Shown here: positions 35,330-46,787 of the stretch, one piece after another
How positions within the stretch are numbered: the first letter of the stretch is position 1
How the letters are laid out: the number at the start of each line of letters is the position of its first letter
The notes under the pieces: generated by a model
What the model was told of the DNA's origin: nothing
Database searches by the model: none
The model's input: only the letters and a program-made list of their open reading frames with translations
Position numbers and translations under genes: made by a program
Origin: Metallyticus violacea
Taxonomy: Eukaryota; Arthropoda; Insecta; Mantodea; Metallyticidae
Reading direction: 5' to 3'
Assembly (NCBI GenBank): GCA_030762175.1
Contig: CM060834.1
Coordinates: forward strand, 31,066,501-31,130,500
Length of the DNA: 64,000 nt

Positions 35330-35960
35330 GCCTATACAGTTACTGGAAATCGTTTATGAACTGGCCAGATATACAGTGACATGCGGGACAGTAGTTTGGG
35401 GTTTGAAATAAGCAACGAAGTTAGATTAAGTGAAGACAGTAACATCACAGCGAATTGCTAAACTAACAGAGAATTAAGAACCCATAATGAAACCACAGAA
35501 TGTAGAATCAGAGTAGTGAACTACTGGGTACATATTTTCATGGAGACCCAATTCCAATTAAGTAACTGTGCTGCCAAGAACAGATTAATTTATACGGAAC
35601 ATTACGAGAACATTTAAATTAAGAAAGGGACTAGAAACGATATAGCTGGGCTAAATTTCGGGTCCGAAGAATAAAATGTATGGAGGAAGGTTAAATACTG
35701 TTTAAGGGATATGGATAGTTAACAGACAATTGCGCAATGCAGGAATATGATTTCGCTAGAAGTACTATCGGGTACCGGTGCAGTATGTCAACTGGGGTCA
35801 CACTCACTAGTCAGGGACTCGCGTGGCTCAGACAAGGGGCAACTGGATGATTAAGGACACCGCCAAAAAGAATTGATATTTACCCCACCTAAGAGCAGGA
35901 TACATATACTGGCCGAGTGTAAAAGTACAGAAAAATGGAAGGGAAAAAGTGTCTATAACC
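35330..35960 (+). pseudogene. possible LINE C-terminal region relic
   Basis: Plus-strand translation contains 'ECRIRVVNYWVHIFMETQ', 'NRLIYTEHYENI' and 'DIAGLNFGSEE.NVWRKVKY'. The order recalls the region downstream of the reverse transcriptase in some arthropod LINE proteins (a V(V)xYWxxL..., R..Y......L..LGL..xW pattern). Stops are frequent, and no RT motif is visible upstream. The resemblance is from memory and weak, so an unrelated decayed sequence remains possible. Confidence 0.3.
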
Positions 35961-36765
35961 ACCCTTTACAGATTGAACACACGGAGATGATCATGGTGGA
36001 CTAAGATTCCAGGTAATGAAGAGAAGAGAACAGAAACCTTTCTGATGAAAGTTAAACAGCTCGGGTCTGAAAAGGCTAATAATCGGGTACGCGGTTTGTG
36101 AAAAACAAATTGACTGAATTCCAACCAGCTGTGTATCATCTATATTCTTTATATTTATATATATTATATATATTTTTAATATTTGTAAAATTTTTCTGCT
36201 GGGATTTTAATTTTATTATATGTTCATTTTATTTGATTGTTTATTTTATTAGTTTTATTGGTAATTAATATATGATTTACACATTATTATGTATATCCAA
36301 TGTAATATTTTGTTTTAAAGCAAAAATGGATAATGTATCGTAAAGGCACGTAGGGTCTGTCGGACGTGTAGGCCTATTGAAGTTGTTTTGATTTGTCTTG
36401 GCGCCATTGTAATAAATAAACTACCACTATTAATGCCCTGATTTTTTTCACTTATTTGATTATAAATAAGTGCACAGAACCATTTTTTGCACAAGTAAGT
36501 TGTTACGACAGACATCAGTACTTTCTTGACCTTCTTTATTAGTGCCGTAAAAAAGGGGGGCAAGCGAGACCATGCAGTTTGCTGCTTGTTATCTGCACGG
36601 AAATTTTATGAGTTTTCTTCCGGGACACCGTTTTTCGACTTAAATATTTGAAAGCTCCCTCCGAAACAATAGTAGATTCAGTTTTATTCTAATTTACACA
36701 TTAAATGTGCATCATCTTTAATGTTCCCGTGTTTAATTATTTATATCTATGCATTGAAGAATAAA
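35961..36765. other. AT-rich intergenic DNA
   Basis: This includes TA-rich runs near 36150-36180 and a G run near 36556-36561. It may contain the AT-rich 3' end of the preceding possible LINE relic; no boundary is visible. Confidence 0.45.
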
Positions 36766-37048
36766 CCGCCAGGGGTGGCCGAGGTCGTTAAGGCGTAGCA
36801 TTGTGAGCGGGAGGTCTGGGGTTTGAATCCTGCCAGGTCCGTCCTCCCTGACTGAGGTTTTTCCAGGGTTTGCTCAGTCCTCATAAATGGCAAATGCCGG
36901 GGAGGTACCCTAAACTTAGGCTTGGAAAGTTTCCTTCCTAAAAAAAAAAATCCTTTCCCAGTTTATCATTTCATCTCATGTATCATTAGTGTCCACCGCC
37001 TGTGCTGCCTCAGTAGTGAAAACGGGTGTTAAACACTACTCAAAAAAA
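36766..37048 (+). repeat. SINE family A, best-preserved full-length copy
   Basis: The head 'ggggtggccgaggtcgttaa' contains an A box (36777-36788), and a B box 'ggtttgaatcc' lies at 36820-36830. The body has 'tttttccagggtttgctcag', 'aaatggcaaatgccggggag' and 'cctaaacttaggcttgg'. An A run follows near 36942-36951, then 'tatcatttcatctcatgtat' and the 3' end 'gtgttaaacactact' plus an A-rich tail. The head resembles a class II (Ser/Leu-like) tRNA. This copy serves as the reference for the other SINE-A entries. Confidence 0.9.
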
Positions 37049-37289
37049 ATTGAAGAATAAATGCTCTCAACTGTACTCTAATGCTCTGTGGTCCTCTGGG
37101 GGGAGTCTTGTTAATCAGTCTGAGAATTTCTGCTTTATGTAATAATTAAAGTCATCAATAAATATTTAGAGAGAAAAACTTAGGCTTTAAAATTTTGCAG
37201 TAATTTTAAAGCCGAAAATATTTTATTCTTCCGTTTTAATGTTGCATAAAACTTCTCACAAAATGGGTAAATTCCAACAAATTGGTTAC

Positions 37290-37500
37290 ATCGGCACTCA
37301 TTATTTACTGCAACATTTCAGGAAAGATTTCTAATATTTTATCCTCCATTTTCGGCTTCAACTGAGCTTTAGTCTTCGATTTGCTCTCAGGCAGATATTC
37401 CCAGAGAAATTTTTCGCAGGCAAAGAAATCGTGCGTCTTTGCAGACCATTGCAGGTCTCTTTTCCGAGAGATTATTGGAGCCGGTAGCATTTCTTTAGGA
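37290..37500 (-). pseudogene. transposase C-terminal fragment (IS630/mariner-like, DUF4817-type)
   Basis: A minus-strand frame reads 'IISRKRDLQWSAKTHDFFAC', continues 'EKFLWEYLPESKS' and ends 'KILEIFPEMLQ'. This parallels the family pattern IISRxGDxxWPxRSPDLxxCDFFLWGYLKSKV...I..EMLQ around the last catalytic Asp. The expected Asp in CDFFLW is Glu here (CEKFLW), and SPDL has become THDF. No preceding helix-turn-helix or first catalytic motif was found on the minus strand, so only the last ~60 residues survive. Confidence 0.6.
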
Positions 37501-37504
37501 CAAG

Positions 37505-38790
37505 TACGGAATTCGATGTTCTAACCGCTTGGCGCTGTCCTACATGCTTCTTTAAAGCAAAAGCAGAACTTGATACCTTTGCGACTAGGATTTGGAGGCG
37601 ATACAGCCGATGAACTGCTATCACAAAATTTTCACTCTATAAATGTCTATAACAATGATGAACAAACGTCTATTATGACCAGTGATGAAAAACATGCAAA
37701 AGCATGTTTGAATTGCAGCTGAATATCTTAATGAAATCTAATAATTATGTTTTATGTTTAATAAAGATGATTGACGATACATGTTCAGGCTTATATATGC
37801 ATATCTGGGACATTAGTATGTGTTAAGGGCATATTTCGAGCATATTTATATTTTTTCTGTTGCGAACACAGTCTTTCAGTTTTATGGACTTTGCAACAGT
37901 TTTAATGGGGAAAGGAGAAGGATGATGGTTAATTGATTGAAGTGTTTTAATTAACTAGAATATTCATAGTGCTACATTGGATTATAGACGTTTACCTTCT
38001 CTTCTCCCGCCGTTGTCTCGAAGTGTCGCTATGCCACAGCTAGATTCGGTAGAGCGCTGGAAATTTGTGATCTTTTCAGGTCAACGGGGAAAAGAACCGG
38101 GAATCAGGCAATAGATGAGCACAAATCTTACAACTGGAGATGACAGGATTTATTCACTTGTATTCACTGTTCATTGCTAAGAGTCGCCTTTAAGTTCTGT
38201 TAAATGGTTCTTAGATCACATTTTCTCTATTCAAACTGACCTATTAACCAGTGACTGATAATTCACTGAGTAGAATTGTTAATAACTGGTTACTTGTCTA
38301 ATTACACTGTCTATAACTCAACCAATTGTCTATAACTCTCCTCGCTATAATTCTTTGATCACTGTGTGTCCTCTGATAACTGAACATTCACTTATTCTCC
38401 TCACCCGATATCTAAACTCTAATCTTCAGCTCTCCGGTAACTAAACTCTCAACTTAATCTTCCCGGCAACTAAAATCTCACCTCACTCTTTTGGGGCTTC
38501 GAAATCACAACCTTTTATAAACTATACGTTCGCCCAGTCGGTAGACCGTCTCCTGCCATTTCAAAATATCATTATTGAATAATTTCGACAGCAAATTTCT
38601 CTACACTGCTATCTATTGGCCGTGGCGCATGCATATAATTTTCCTAAGTTCCTTGATTGGATGTTCTCTTAGGCCTTATATTCGAGCTGTTGGCTCCATT
38701 ATGTCGGGCTCTATAATTTATTTCACCCCAATGATCTCTTCAATCAGCAAGTTTTATATTAAGGTTCGCCTTAAGATTTTAGCAAAGCTA

Positions 38791-38843
<53 letters not shown>

Positions 38844-39599
38844 CACGTAATAGAGGGGTTTCTGACCTGTTCCGTTTCCCTAACATTTTCCAGAACCTTA
38901 ATGACGACCCTTCTTACACAAAGCCCCTTGCAAAAACATATAAAAAAGATATACAGAGCCATCTGGTCCTTTTGTCCCGTCCAAAACACATTTACAAACA
39001 TTTCCTGGCTTATTTCTGAAGTTTCTGACAACATGTTTTTTTCACTACCCATGAAATACACAAAATAACTTAACGACTAATATTAATGCACGTTGATTGT
39101 AATAACCTTTGTAATATATTTAATGATTTTACTAATATCAGTTGCATTTTAACCGGTGGGGGGGAAGGAAAAAGTGTACGCTAGTAGTCCTTTATTGTTC
39201 TTTAGTGGTAAATTTTAATTAATGACAGTTGCATGAGAAAATGGAAATAGGTAATAAAAGATGCAGAAAGCTTGTGTTTCAAGAATGGATAAAACAGATA
39301 ATCCATGTTTAAGCAACAATGAAAATTAAGAATTTTGTCAGCTATGCAAAAAAGATTTGTCTATGCTTTTCGGAAAGTTTTAATGTTCAATATTTATTTA
39401 CTTTTAATTTGATTGTGATTGGTTAATTTTATGGCTTCCATTATAATTTTTACGAATTGTTTGCAATGTGAAAATTTTAAATATGCACAGCCTTCATTTG
39501 GATGCGTGGCCGGCTTAACGGGGATTTTCCTGTCTTGTTTCTAACCGGTTCTGTTCCCCCCCCCTTCACATTTCCGTCTCTCCGTATGCTGACGTAAAG
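37505..39599. other. intergenic DNA with pyrimidine-rich block
   Basis: 38170-38540 is pyrimidine-rich, with repeated 'aactctc' and 'ctataac' words but no clean period. A 45-base T tract follows (listed separately). A short G run lies at 39158-39163. No gene was recognised. Confidence 0.5.
38793..38837. repeat. 45-base T homopolymer
   Basis: An unbroken T tract is read directly. On the minus strand it is a 45-base A tract, preceded immediately upstream by a 72-codon frame (39061-38843) of unknown identity. A retroposed A tail is possible, but no polyadenylation signal or target duplication was identified. Confidence 0.95.
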
Positions 39600-40010
39600 T
39601 CTTTGTGCTCCACAGGAATTGAACGTTGTAAGACCACGTATTTCGGTGTTATAATGCCAAAAAGTCCGTATACTTTAGCACAAAGGATCTCCATGTATGA
39701 CTCTTATGTGATAACAAACAAATTTAGAGAAGTTAGAAGGCGATTTATAGACAGACTCCCTGCTGTTCGTGCGCCTCACAGAGAAACGGATCGTAATCTT
39801 GTGAATAAAACTTGAGAGAAACGGGATCTGTTCTTGAATAAGAAGCCACAAGTAAAACGCCGTGTTCTTATAGATGACATATGAGAAAAGTTAGAACGAA
39901 GTCCAAAGAAATCTCCGAGAAAGCTCGCACAGGAATCAGAAATTTCGCAAACCTCGGCTTGGAATGTCACTGAAATTTTAAAATTAAAACCCTATAAGAT
40001 AACAACGCGA
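39600..40010 (+). pseudogene. transposase N-terminal half, DUF4817-type helix-turn-helix
   Basis: From the ATG at 39654 the frame reads 'MPKSPYTLAQRISMYDSYVI' and then 'KFREVRRRFIDRLPAVRAPH'. Next come 'KKPQVKRRVLIDD' and, in a later part, 'SPRKLAQESEISQTSAWNVT' and 'LKLKPYKIT'. This is the N-terminal pattern of DUF4817-type transposases: a YTxEQRxxMxDxYxxxxS-like first helix-turn-helix, a linker, and a second HTH with SxxSAWxxTxxLKLxPYKIT. At least one stop lies after 'LVNKT' and another in the linker. The catalytic half is absent downstream. Confidence 0.75.
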
Positions 40011-40285
40011 TAATACGAGTACAGTTAATATCAGTAGGGTGTTGGACAATGTTAATTTTTTAGGATGAAGCATAGTTTTATTTACATGGCCATTTAGCGA
40101 CATAAAGCAATAGTTTGGAGTATATGTATATGAAATGTCATTGTCATTGTGTTTGGTGTGCTGTAGAAATTTATACCTTTGAATTTAAAGGACTATGAAT
40201 ATCAGACTTCGCCGGCAAACAGTGCTTCCCATTGCCAAGCAAATTCCTGATAAGTCGGCCACGCGTCCAAACGAGGGTTCTGTAT
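40011..40285. other. spacer, nothing recognised
   Basis: This short interval lies between a transposase fragment and a SINE-A scrap; no feature was seen. Confidence 0.5.
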
Positions 40286-40330
40286 TTTAACACCCTTTCT
40301 TATTGCTGAGGCATCACAGGCGGTAACTTG
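40286..40330 (-). repeat. SINE family A, 3'-end scrap
   Basis: The plus-strand sequence 'gctgaggcatcacaggcggt', preceded by 'ttttaacacccttt', matches the complement of the SINE-A 3' end (compare 25985-26035). Only about 45 bp is recognisable. Confidence 0.5.
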
Positions 40331-41499
40331 AAGTGTGCTATAATAGTCTCTTAGGAAGCACTGCTTATAATTCTGTTTTCTAAGTTAAATGCCATAAAAG
40401 GTATACAGCCAGATAAGCACACAAAAACATATCTACTAAAGAAAACGGACGTTCCTCACAACAGTTTAGAAGCCAAAACCAAATTGGCAGATAATTCTTA
40501 CTAGGAGCTTCACACAGCAGGATACCGCGGAATAAATTATAAGTATCCCTAATTAAATTAAATGTACGGATGCAGCAAGTGGTAGAGGAGATGAAATATG
40601 AATAAGTATTTTCAAAAAGTTTCATATATTCACATATTGGGAATAATTAAGGTACGTTTTTATTGTTAAATCTTATAATTTGAGCTGGTTGGGGGGCGGT
40701 TTCCTCTCTTTCTCTCCCTCTCTCATGGGATAAGATACCAAAAATGAGCATGCAGACTATCAAGATTTTGGTGCATATTTGAGCTTTTAAAGAGCAAAGG
40801 AATAATTTATGATTTAAGTGCATATAGTTCTCCAAACTACGACTAAATGCCTTGAGTGAGAAACCACGTATGTTCAAGGCCAACATTTCCCGCTTAATTG
40901 CTTCGCCCACAGCCGGGTAATGAGATTCCGGCCTCGACTCGCGAACGTATTTCCAATAATGGATCACTTTACGATTTGATGTTGTAAGTGAAATATTTTG
41001 TGAAACAGTGATTTATGGGAAAATTCATATCATAAACTTCTTTACATTATTTATGCAGTAGTGGCATCAATTCCAGACACTTTTCGTAAAATGTTTATCC
41101 TTTTTAATCTTGCAGGATATACAAAAAGTTTATTATGTTAAATCAACAATTTGCGTTTCATTTTGTCTATGATGTTTCTATATCAAATTTATTATCTTTA
41201 AGATAGTTGGAACAGAAGTACAGAAGTTAGAAACAAGTTTAATTAACATAATTTTGTAACTTCAATAATTCCATCTTATGCAGCAGGAATAACATTTGTT
41301 GTGCATTTATTATATTTTCAACCAACAGTCATATGTTCGATTGTTGTATTCTCTCAGTACCTAAGTCAAATGTGAGCATCATTGTTGTATAGCAGTAGGC
41401 AACTAACTTTTTATGAAGTGAACATCTTTCAGAGCGGGCTGAAAAGTGATCCTGTCATTTGAAATAATGAATCCTAAGACAAAACAACTGATTGGTCAT
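40331..41499. other. intergenic DNA, nothing recognised
   Basis: Minus-strand frames of 81 and 106 codons at 40380-40967 have no recognisable motif. A CT-rich run lies near 40700-40725. Confidence 0.5.
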
Positions 41500-42440
41500 C
41501 AAGTTTAAGGAGTAAGACAGTGACACTTTGTGATGAAGGTTATGTAGAAATAGCGAAAAAGTTGAGTGGTGATGCTACAAAATCAGGCAATAGGAAAGTT
41601 TGTAAGTGGTACGAAGTAACTGGGAGCACAAGAAAACATGGCATGGTAGAAAACCAAAACTAACTGCTCAAGACTGCCGCAGAATCTGCAGCCATTCTCT
41701 ACAAGATCACCGAAATACTGTGCTATAGATGCCATCTTGAGAACTTCTGGGCTACAAGTTTCTGATCGAACTACACACAATAACTTTGCAAAAAGGGTCC
41801 ACGACGAGGATCCCAAGAAAGAAGCCTTATCTCAACCAAAAGCAGAGACAAAACCATGTGGAGCGGGTTTTAGCATGCAGGGATTGGATGTATGAAGACT
41901 GGGGTAAAGTCATTTGGAGAGATTAACATCTTTAGATGTGATGGCATCACGTTTGTGCGTCGCCGAACAGGTGAGGACATGATACCTGAGTGCACCACCG
42001 CCACTATGAAACATCCTGTCACCGTCATGGTATGGGGAAGCACGTCAAGGCATGGTGTGGAACCTAGAAGTGTTAGAGGGCAATGTTGATGCCAAAAATT
42101 AAAAGAGGTTGTAAAATTAAAACTGCTATTTACTATTTGTCATTTGTTTACTGGTGACAGTTACCGGTGCATTTTCCAGGATGGCGCAAAGCATCATGCC
42201 GCTTGAATCAATCAGAAATGGTTCAGCGACCGTCCATTTACTGTCCTCCCTTGGCCAGGGAACAGTCATGATCTGAACCAATTGAAAACTTATGATTGGT
42301 CAAAGCTGAAAGTTTTGGTGTCATGTCGGAATACCAGTAACAAGAGGGAGCTGCTAGAGGGCATCATCCAGTCGTGGTTTGCAATGATAACACCAGAATA
42401 TCTCCAGTGTTTGATTAAATCCCAGTAAGAATCAACATTG
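41500..42440 (+). pseudogene. Tc1-like transposase relic
   Basis: The motifs occur in Tc1 order. A second HTH-like segment around 41735-41800 reads 'LQVSDRTTHNNF'. 'DWMYEDWGKVIW' falls near 41885-41920. 'TFVRRRTGEDMIPECTTATM', continuing 'KHPVTVMVWGSTSRHG', runs from about 41955 to 42057 and corresponds to the FVRRRPGEx..PxC....KHPxxVMVWG block between the first and second catalytic residues. 'FQDGAKHHA' at about 42175-42203 is the second catalytic region (FQQDxAPxHxA). 'WPGNSHDLNQLKTYDW' at about 42255-42300 matches WPAxSPDLNPIEN(L)W with the third acidic region, and 'ITPEYLQCLI' lies near the end. Stops and frameshifts interrupt it, and an AT-rich insert at about 42090-42165 splits the catalytic domain. 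Confidence 0.85.
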
Positions 42441-42884
42441 AACATTGAAATATGTTTGTCTAGTTTTCCAAAAATTTTGACTTCAATAAAAGAATGCATT
42501 CCAATTAAAATCAAGAGCTTAATGTAATGTTTGCCAAAATTCTCTAAAGTGTCTCCACTGTATATATGAACACTGTTATGGAAAGAATCAGTAACAGCCT
42601 TCGAAAAACGTTTTGGAAGTTAAAATTGAAATTCCAGGATTCTAGAACTATCAAAAACTAAAGAGAGTTTAACAAAGAGAATAATGGATGCAATGATATC
42701 ACAAGATATTTGCCATTATTGAGTTGGATAGAGACCGTTATTTCACTAATAATCGTTGTTAACTTAGCAGCATAAAATCACCCCACTTTTACCCAAAAAT
42801 ACTGTCTTAGACCCGTTCCATATGAAAGAATATATGAAACCTACAGGTTGTCATTACAAAATTACTTTATATTTTCCTTTTCCC
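42441..42884. other. spacer, nothing recognised
   Basis: This is AT-rich sequence between the Tc1 relic and the GC-rich block; no feature was seen. Confidence 0.5.
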
Positions 42885-43150
42885 AGATATGGCAGAAGGT
42901 AAAGAGAAGTTGGCAATCCGACGTTGCGTCTTCCCGCCGCTTTACCGAACCTTTTCTTAAGTGTGTACACAGTGAAAGGGCGATGATACGCCCTCGCTTG
43001 CGGGGTTATCCCCTCGCCCGCCCCATTAAGACGTATTTTGTACGTCCTTTCCCCCCTCCGAACTTCCCTAACTCTCGCTGGCTGCGATTTCCATCCGAGA
43101 CGGGGTTGATATCGATTACTTAAGTGGTAGACGATTAAACGCAAGAGCTT
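42885..43150. repeat. GC-rich block, possible SINE-like or satellite unit
   Basis: This ~265 bp block is far more GC-rich than the rest of the window, with runs such as 'tcccctcgcccgccccatta' and a short palindrome 'gggcgatgatacgccc' at about 42978-42993. Open frames on both strands are a by-product of the base composition. No A or B box pair and no second copy in this window are visible, so its class is unknown. I have an unverified impression of having seen similar sequence in insects. Confidence 0.4.
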
Positions 43151-43401
43151 AAGTGAATACACCGGAAGATGGATAGACGTGAGACTGCAATTTTAACGTA
43201 AAACTATCCCTATTTCGGAAATATTAAGCTTATCAAACCCATTAAGTCTTCAAATCATCTAAATATGTTTATAACCATATACCTTGAGTTCAATACTTTT
43301 CTTATGAAATACTGTTCAAATAAACACTTCGTGTGGATTTATTTACTATTAATAGAAACAAGGCAAGAAATAGCATAGAACTCCAGGGGACAATTGTGTG
43401 C

Positions 43402-43512
43402 GTGTGGTTTGATGAACTGTCTCAGAAATACATTAACAATTTGTTTTTCTCAATGCCTAAACGATGCCGGGTAGTGATTCAGGCACATGGTGAACCAGCA
43501 AAGTACTATTGA
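43402..43512 (+). pseudogene. Tc1-like transposase C-terminal fragment
   Basis: An uninterrupted frame with no start codon reads 'WDELSQ'-type sequence: 'VWFDELSQKYINNLFFSMPK', then 'RCRVVIQAHGEPAKYY' and a stop. This is the Tc1 C-terminus (W..L.xEYxxNLxxSMPRRCxAVIQARGGxTKY). It is not the tail of the 41.5-42.4 kb relic, because that one has its own C-terminal region. It is therefore a remnant of a second Tc1 element whose remainder is not recognisable upstream. Confidence 0.75.
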
Positions 43513-45239
43513 GAACAATTCAGGCGATTAGATAGCTGAGTTTTCCAAAATTAAAAATTATATTTATTAATAAGCTATGTATCACTAATGAGTGTTCTAA
43601 AATAAGACATGAGTAAATTTATTCACAATCTAACTTTATTTCTTTATGCAAATATTCTGTTTCTGTTTAACAAACATGTACACTAAAACATGTAAAATAA
43701 AATGTATAATAACAACAACAATAATAATAATACTTTTTTAATATTTATGGAAGAGTATGCCGGAAGTAAAACATATAATCAAAATTTCCAATGATTCCAA
43801 TGAAAAAATTAAAGAGAGAAGGATAATGCAATAAAAAATTTAGCCTCTATGTCATTTCTCGTTTAAATACACCCTCTCCTTTATTAAAATGTTTCTCAAA
43901 ATTTTCTAATGCTATGTCTGAAATGTTTACGTTACGTTTGTAATACATGACAAAGTAAGCTATTTAACCTTTCTAGTTCACAGTTTTGCACATATTCATA
44001 ATGCCAGGATAAAACCAAGTACAGAGCAGTGTTATTTTTTGTGAATTACTAAAACAAAATAAAATAAAATGAGATATTCCTTATTTTTCTACATTTTTCC
44101 CCATAGGGCAGAAAGTTTTTTAATCCGAATATCGACGACAGAACAGGGTTGCGTTTCCAGGTAATTGCACGCGAACGGTTCCACATATTCGTCGCTGTCG
44201 GATCTTCGAGCTCTCAATGCTTCTTTCAACAGTCCAAACATATGATGACAAACGCAAGGCAAAATGTTTGGACTCTAAAGAGTCCAGTGAATTTTCTTGA
44301 GTTTTTCCCTTGTCTGAGGAAATGTATGAGAACGCACGTTATTTTGGAGAATTAATTAATCGGTTATTTAATCACAGACAGTGCCTAGTTAAAATAATAA
44401 AGATTTCAGTTTTTAAATAAAAGTTATCATATACGCTCCAACTTATAAATGTTGGGTACTGAATATTCCAGTCTTAATGTCTTCTCCCGTGGTACATATA
44501 CTTTGTAAAACCCTGTGAACTGTTGCGTTAAATAATTTGCAATGAAGACTTAATTATTGGGGTGTAAGACAAAAATGGATGTTCATTTAGTCAACGCCGC
44601 CTAAATGTTTCATTTCTCCATCAACATCATTCATAAAGACGTTATGTTTTTCCCAGCTCCCAGGGCTTCTTAGCAAATTATATTTGTCCTTCTATAAAGT
44701 AACAGCATTTACTAAATCACGAATATCATGTTAACTGTCCCTATTGACAGAAGATGAAGACGAAATATGTGTTGCTAGTATTCATGAAGAGATTCCTCCC
44801 CGAATCACTTCTGTTGGCAGACCACACTTTGTCGCTGAAGACTTCTTAACATTCAATTTATTCTTATCCTCCGCCTCTATAGCAGGGTGAACTTTAGCTT
44901 TTTAATGAAATTTCTAAAGTCCCTTGCAAGACAATATCAGGATATGTGCGCAAGCTTCCACGGCGGGAGTTCTGAGTGTTGAAATAATACAGAATACAGC
45001 ATTACTCATGCGACTGAAGTGCAATCAAGTCAAATGCTAAAATTAAATGTATAAATTACCTTTGTCGACCCAACAATGCGATCCAATGTTTAAAGGAATG
45101 CTGTTTTCATTATTTGTAACCATTAAAAAGAATCACGTTCAGACTAAGTGAAAACTAATTGTCGCATCGCATGGTATCGTCAGCTTTATGAGTGGATAAT
45201 TAATACCTTTTTTCGTGCAGTTCCGTCATATTCCTTGGT
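43513..45239. other. intergenic DNA, nothing recognised
   Basis: This contains a short AAC/AAT-type repeat near 43710-43733. The 68-codon frame at 44149-44355 has no motif that I can name. Confidence 0.5.
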
Positions 45240-45525
45240 AGAGATTTTGGGTCAAAAATCGATTTTTGGCGTTATGCATAATATCAAACTACATAGTTTG
45301 CCCAAATATAGTTTTTGTATGTTTGCGTCATTTAAATTTATATTAATGTGGCGACCTGATTATCATACTTTCTTCTTTTTTAGATTTTGGTTCAAAAACT
45401 AATTTTTGTTTTTATGCATAATATGAATCTATATAGTTTACAGTTTACATCCATAAATATTTTTGTTTATTTAGAGAATTTAAATTATTAACATGTCAAT
45501 TTAAATATGGTCACCACTATATTGC
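45240..45525. repeat. two-unit ~141 bp tandem duplication
   Basis: 'gattttgggtcaaaaatcga' from about 45243 is repeated as 'gattttggttcaaaaactaa' from about 45384. Both units continue through 'tatgcataatat', a 'tatagttt' stretch and 'atttaaatt'. The units have clearly diverged. Confidence 0.6.
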
Positions 45526-46787
45526 ACAATACATGCTCTTATCTTTTGTGTCACTTGCCAGGACTTGCATATTTTTAACTTCTCTTAAAAACTATTCAAG
45601 ATAGCGCTATGGATGTGCGAGAGTTTAGAAAAAAATTAAAATATATGGTTTGAAATTTGCACAAAATATTGATACTATATGCAAATACTTTTGCTTTAAA
45701 TTATATATTATTTCACCAGCAATATTAAGTACTGTGTTTCCCAATGGGTTTTAAAATCTAAGGATGCTGAGATTAATAGTTTATGGGAAAAGTACACTTA
45801 AAGCAGCAAAAAGGTTAAATATTCATAGTTTTTTCTAGTTTACTAAAATAATTACAAAATAAAAGCAAATAAGGTTAGCTAAAATTTAAAAATAGAAATA
45901 ATTTCTTTCTTAATAAGAAGAATTGAATACAGCTTTCCAAAAAACTCAGCTTGTATTCTGTTGATGTTTAGCACGAAAATTGTGTACCTAAACAACATAC
46001 GCTTTGAAGCGTATGATACACTCAAAATGCCAACACTCAGAAACACCCAATTGAAAGTAATTTTACAATACAGAAGCAAATTAATAATGCAGTAGTAGAG
46101 TTAGTAAAAGCTATAAATGGTGTTAATTCTTACTAAAAAGGAAAATATGTCAACTCTTGAATTTCTTGCTGGCGCTCCTGGGTGTATAATGTATTCTAGA
46201 ATGTTTAAAAAAGTTTAATGAAAACTGATATTAAAAATTTGAAACAATGATTTTTTTTCTGAAACGGCTCAAGAGAGAAAAAAATGCATACCTTTTGTTT
46301 ATCATTCTTAGATGACACACCTACAAAGTAATGCATTAGATTTCCTCCAATCCTGTTTGCAGGGTTATATATATATATTAAAAAAAGAAACGGGCTAATG
46401 TATAGTTTTGTCGCAGTTTCTGAATTAATACAAAAGGGTTCTATCAATTTTATTTCTACGTTTATCGTTAGCTCTAGTAGACGATAATAGAATTAATTGT
46501 CACGTTTTCTTTTTTATATAAAATTTTATTTCTGTGGTAACTACTCCTTGAAAACTTTGTTAAATTTGTTTAAAAATAAACAAAATAATTAATGGAAAAT
46601 TACAAAGTTGAAAAAATGAACGAAAGAAAAAAAAATAGTTATTTAAAGTAAAGCACCTTATAATAGTTTACTGAAATCCGTAATGTTACCATACACATTT
46701 TAATATGCGATTTAGAGAAATATGCACAATATAATTTTTATAAAATTACGACGGTTATGCGAATAAGAATGACCATAATTTTAAAGG
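45526..46787. other. AT-rich intergenic DNA
   Basis: Only chance minus-strand frames are present, at 45879-46079 and 46205-46447. No repeat was recognised. Confidence 0.5.

Noticed and set aside
38170..38540. Pyrimidine-rich block with 'aactctc' words, considered as a tandem repeat or LTR piece
   Set aside because: No consistent period, no TG..CA ends and no second copy could be found by eye.
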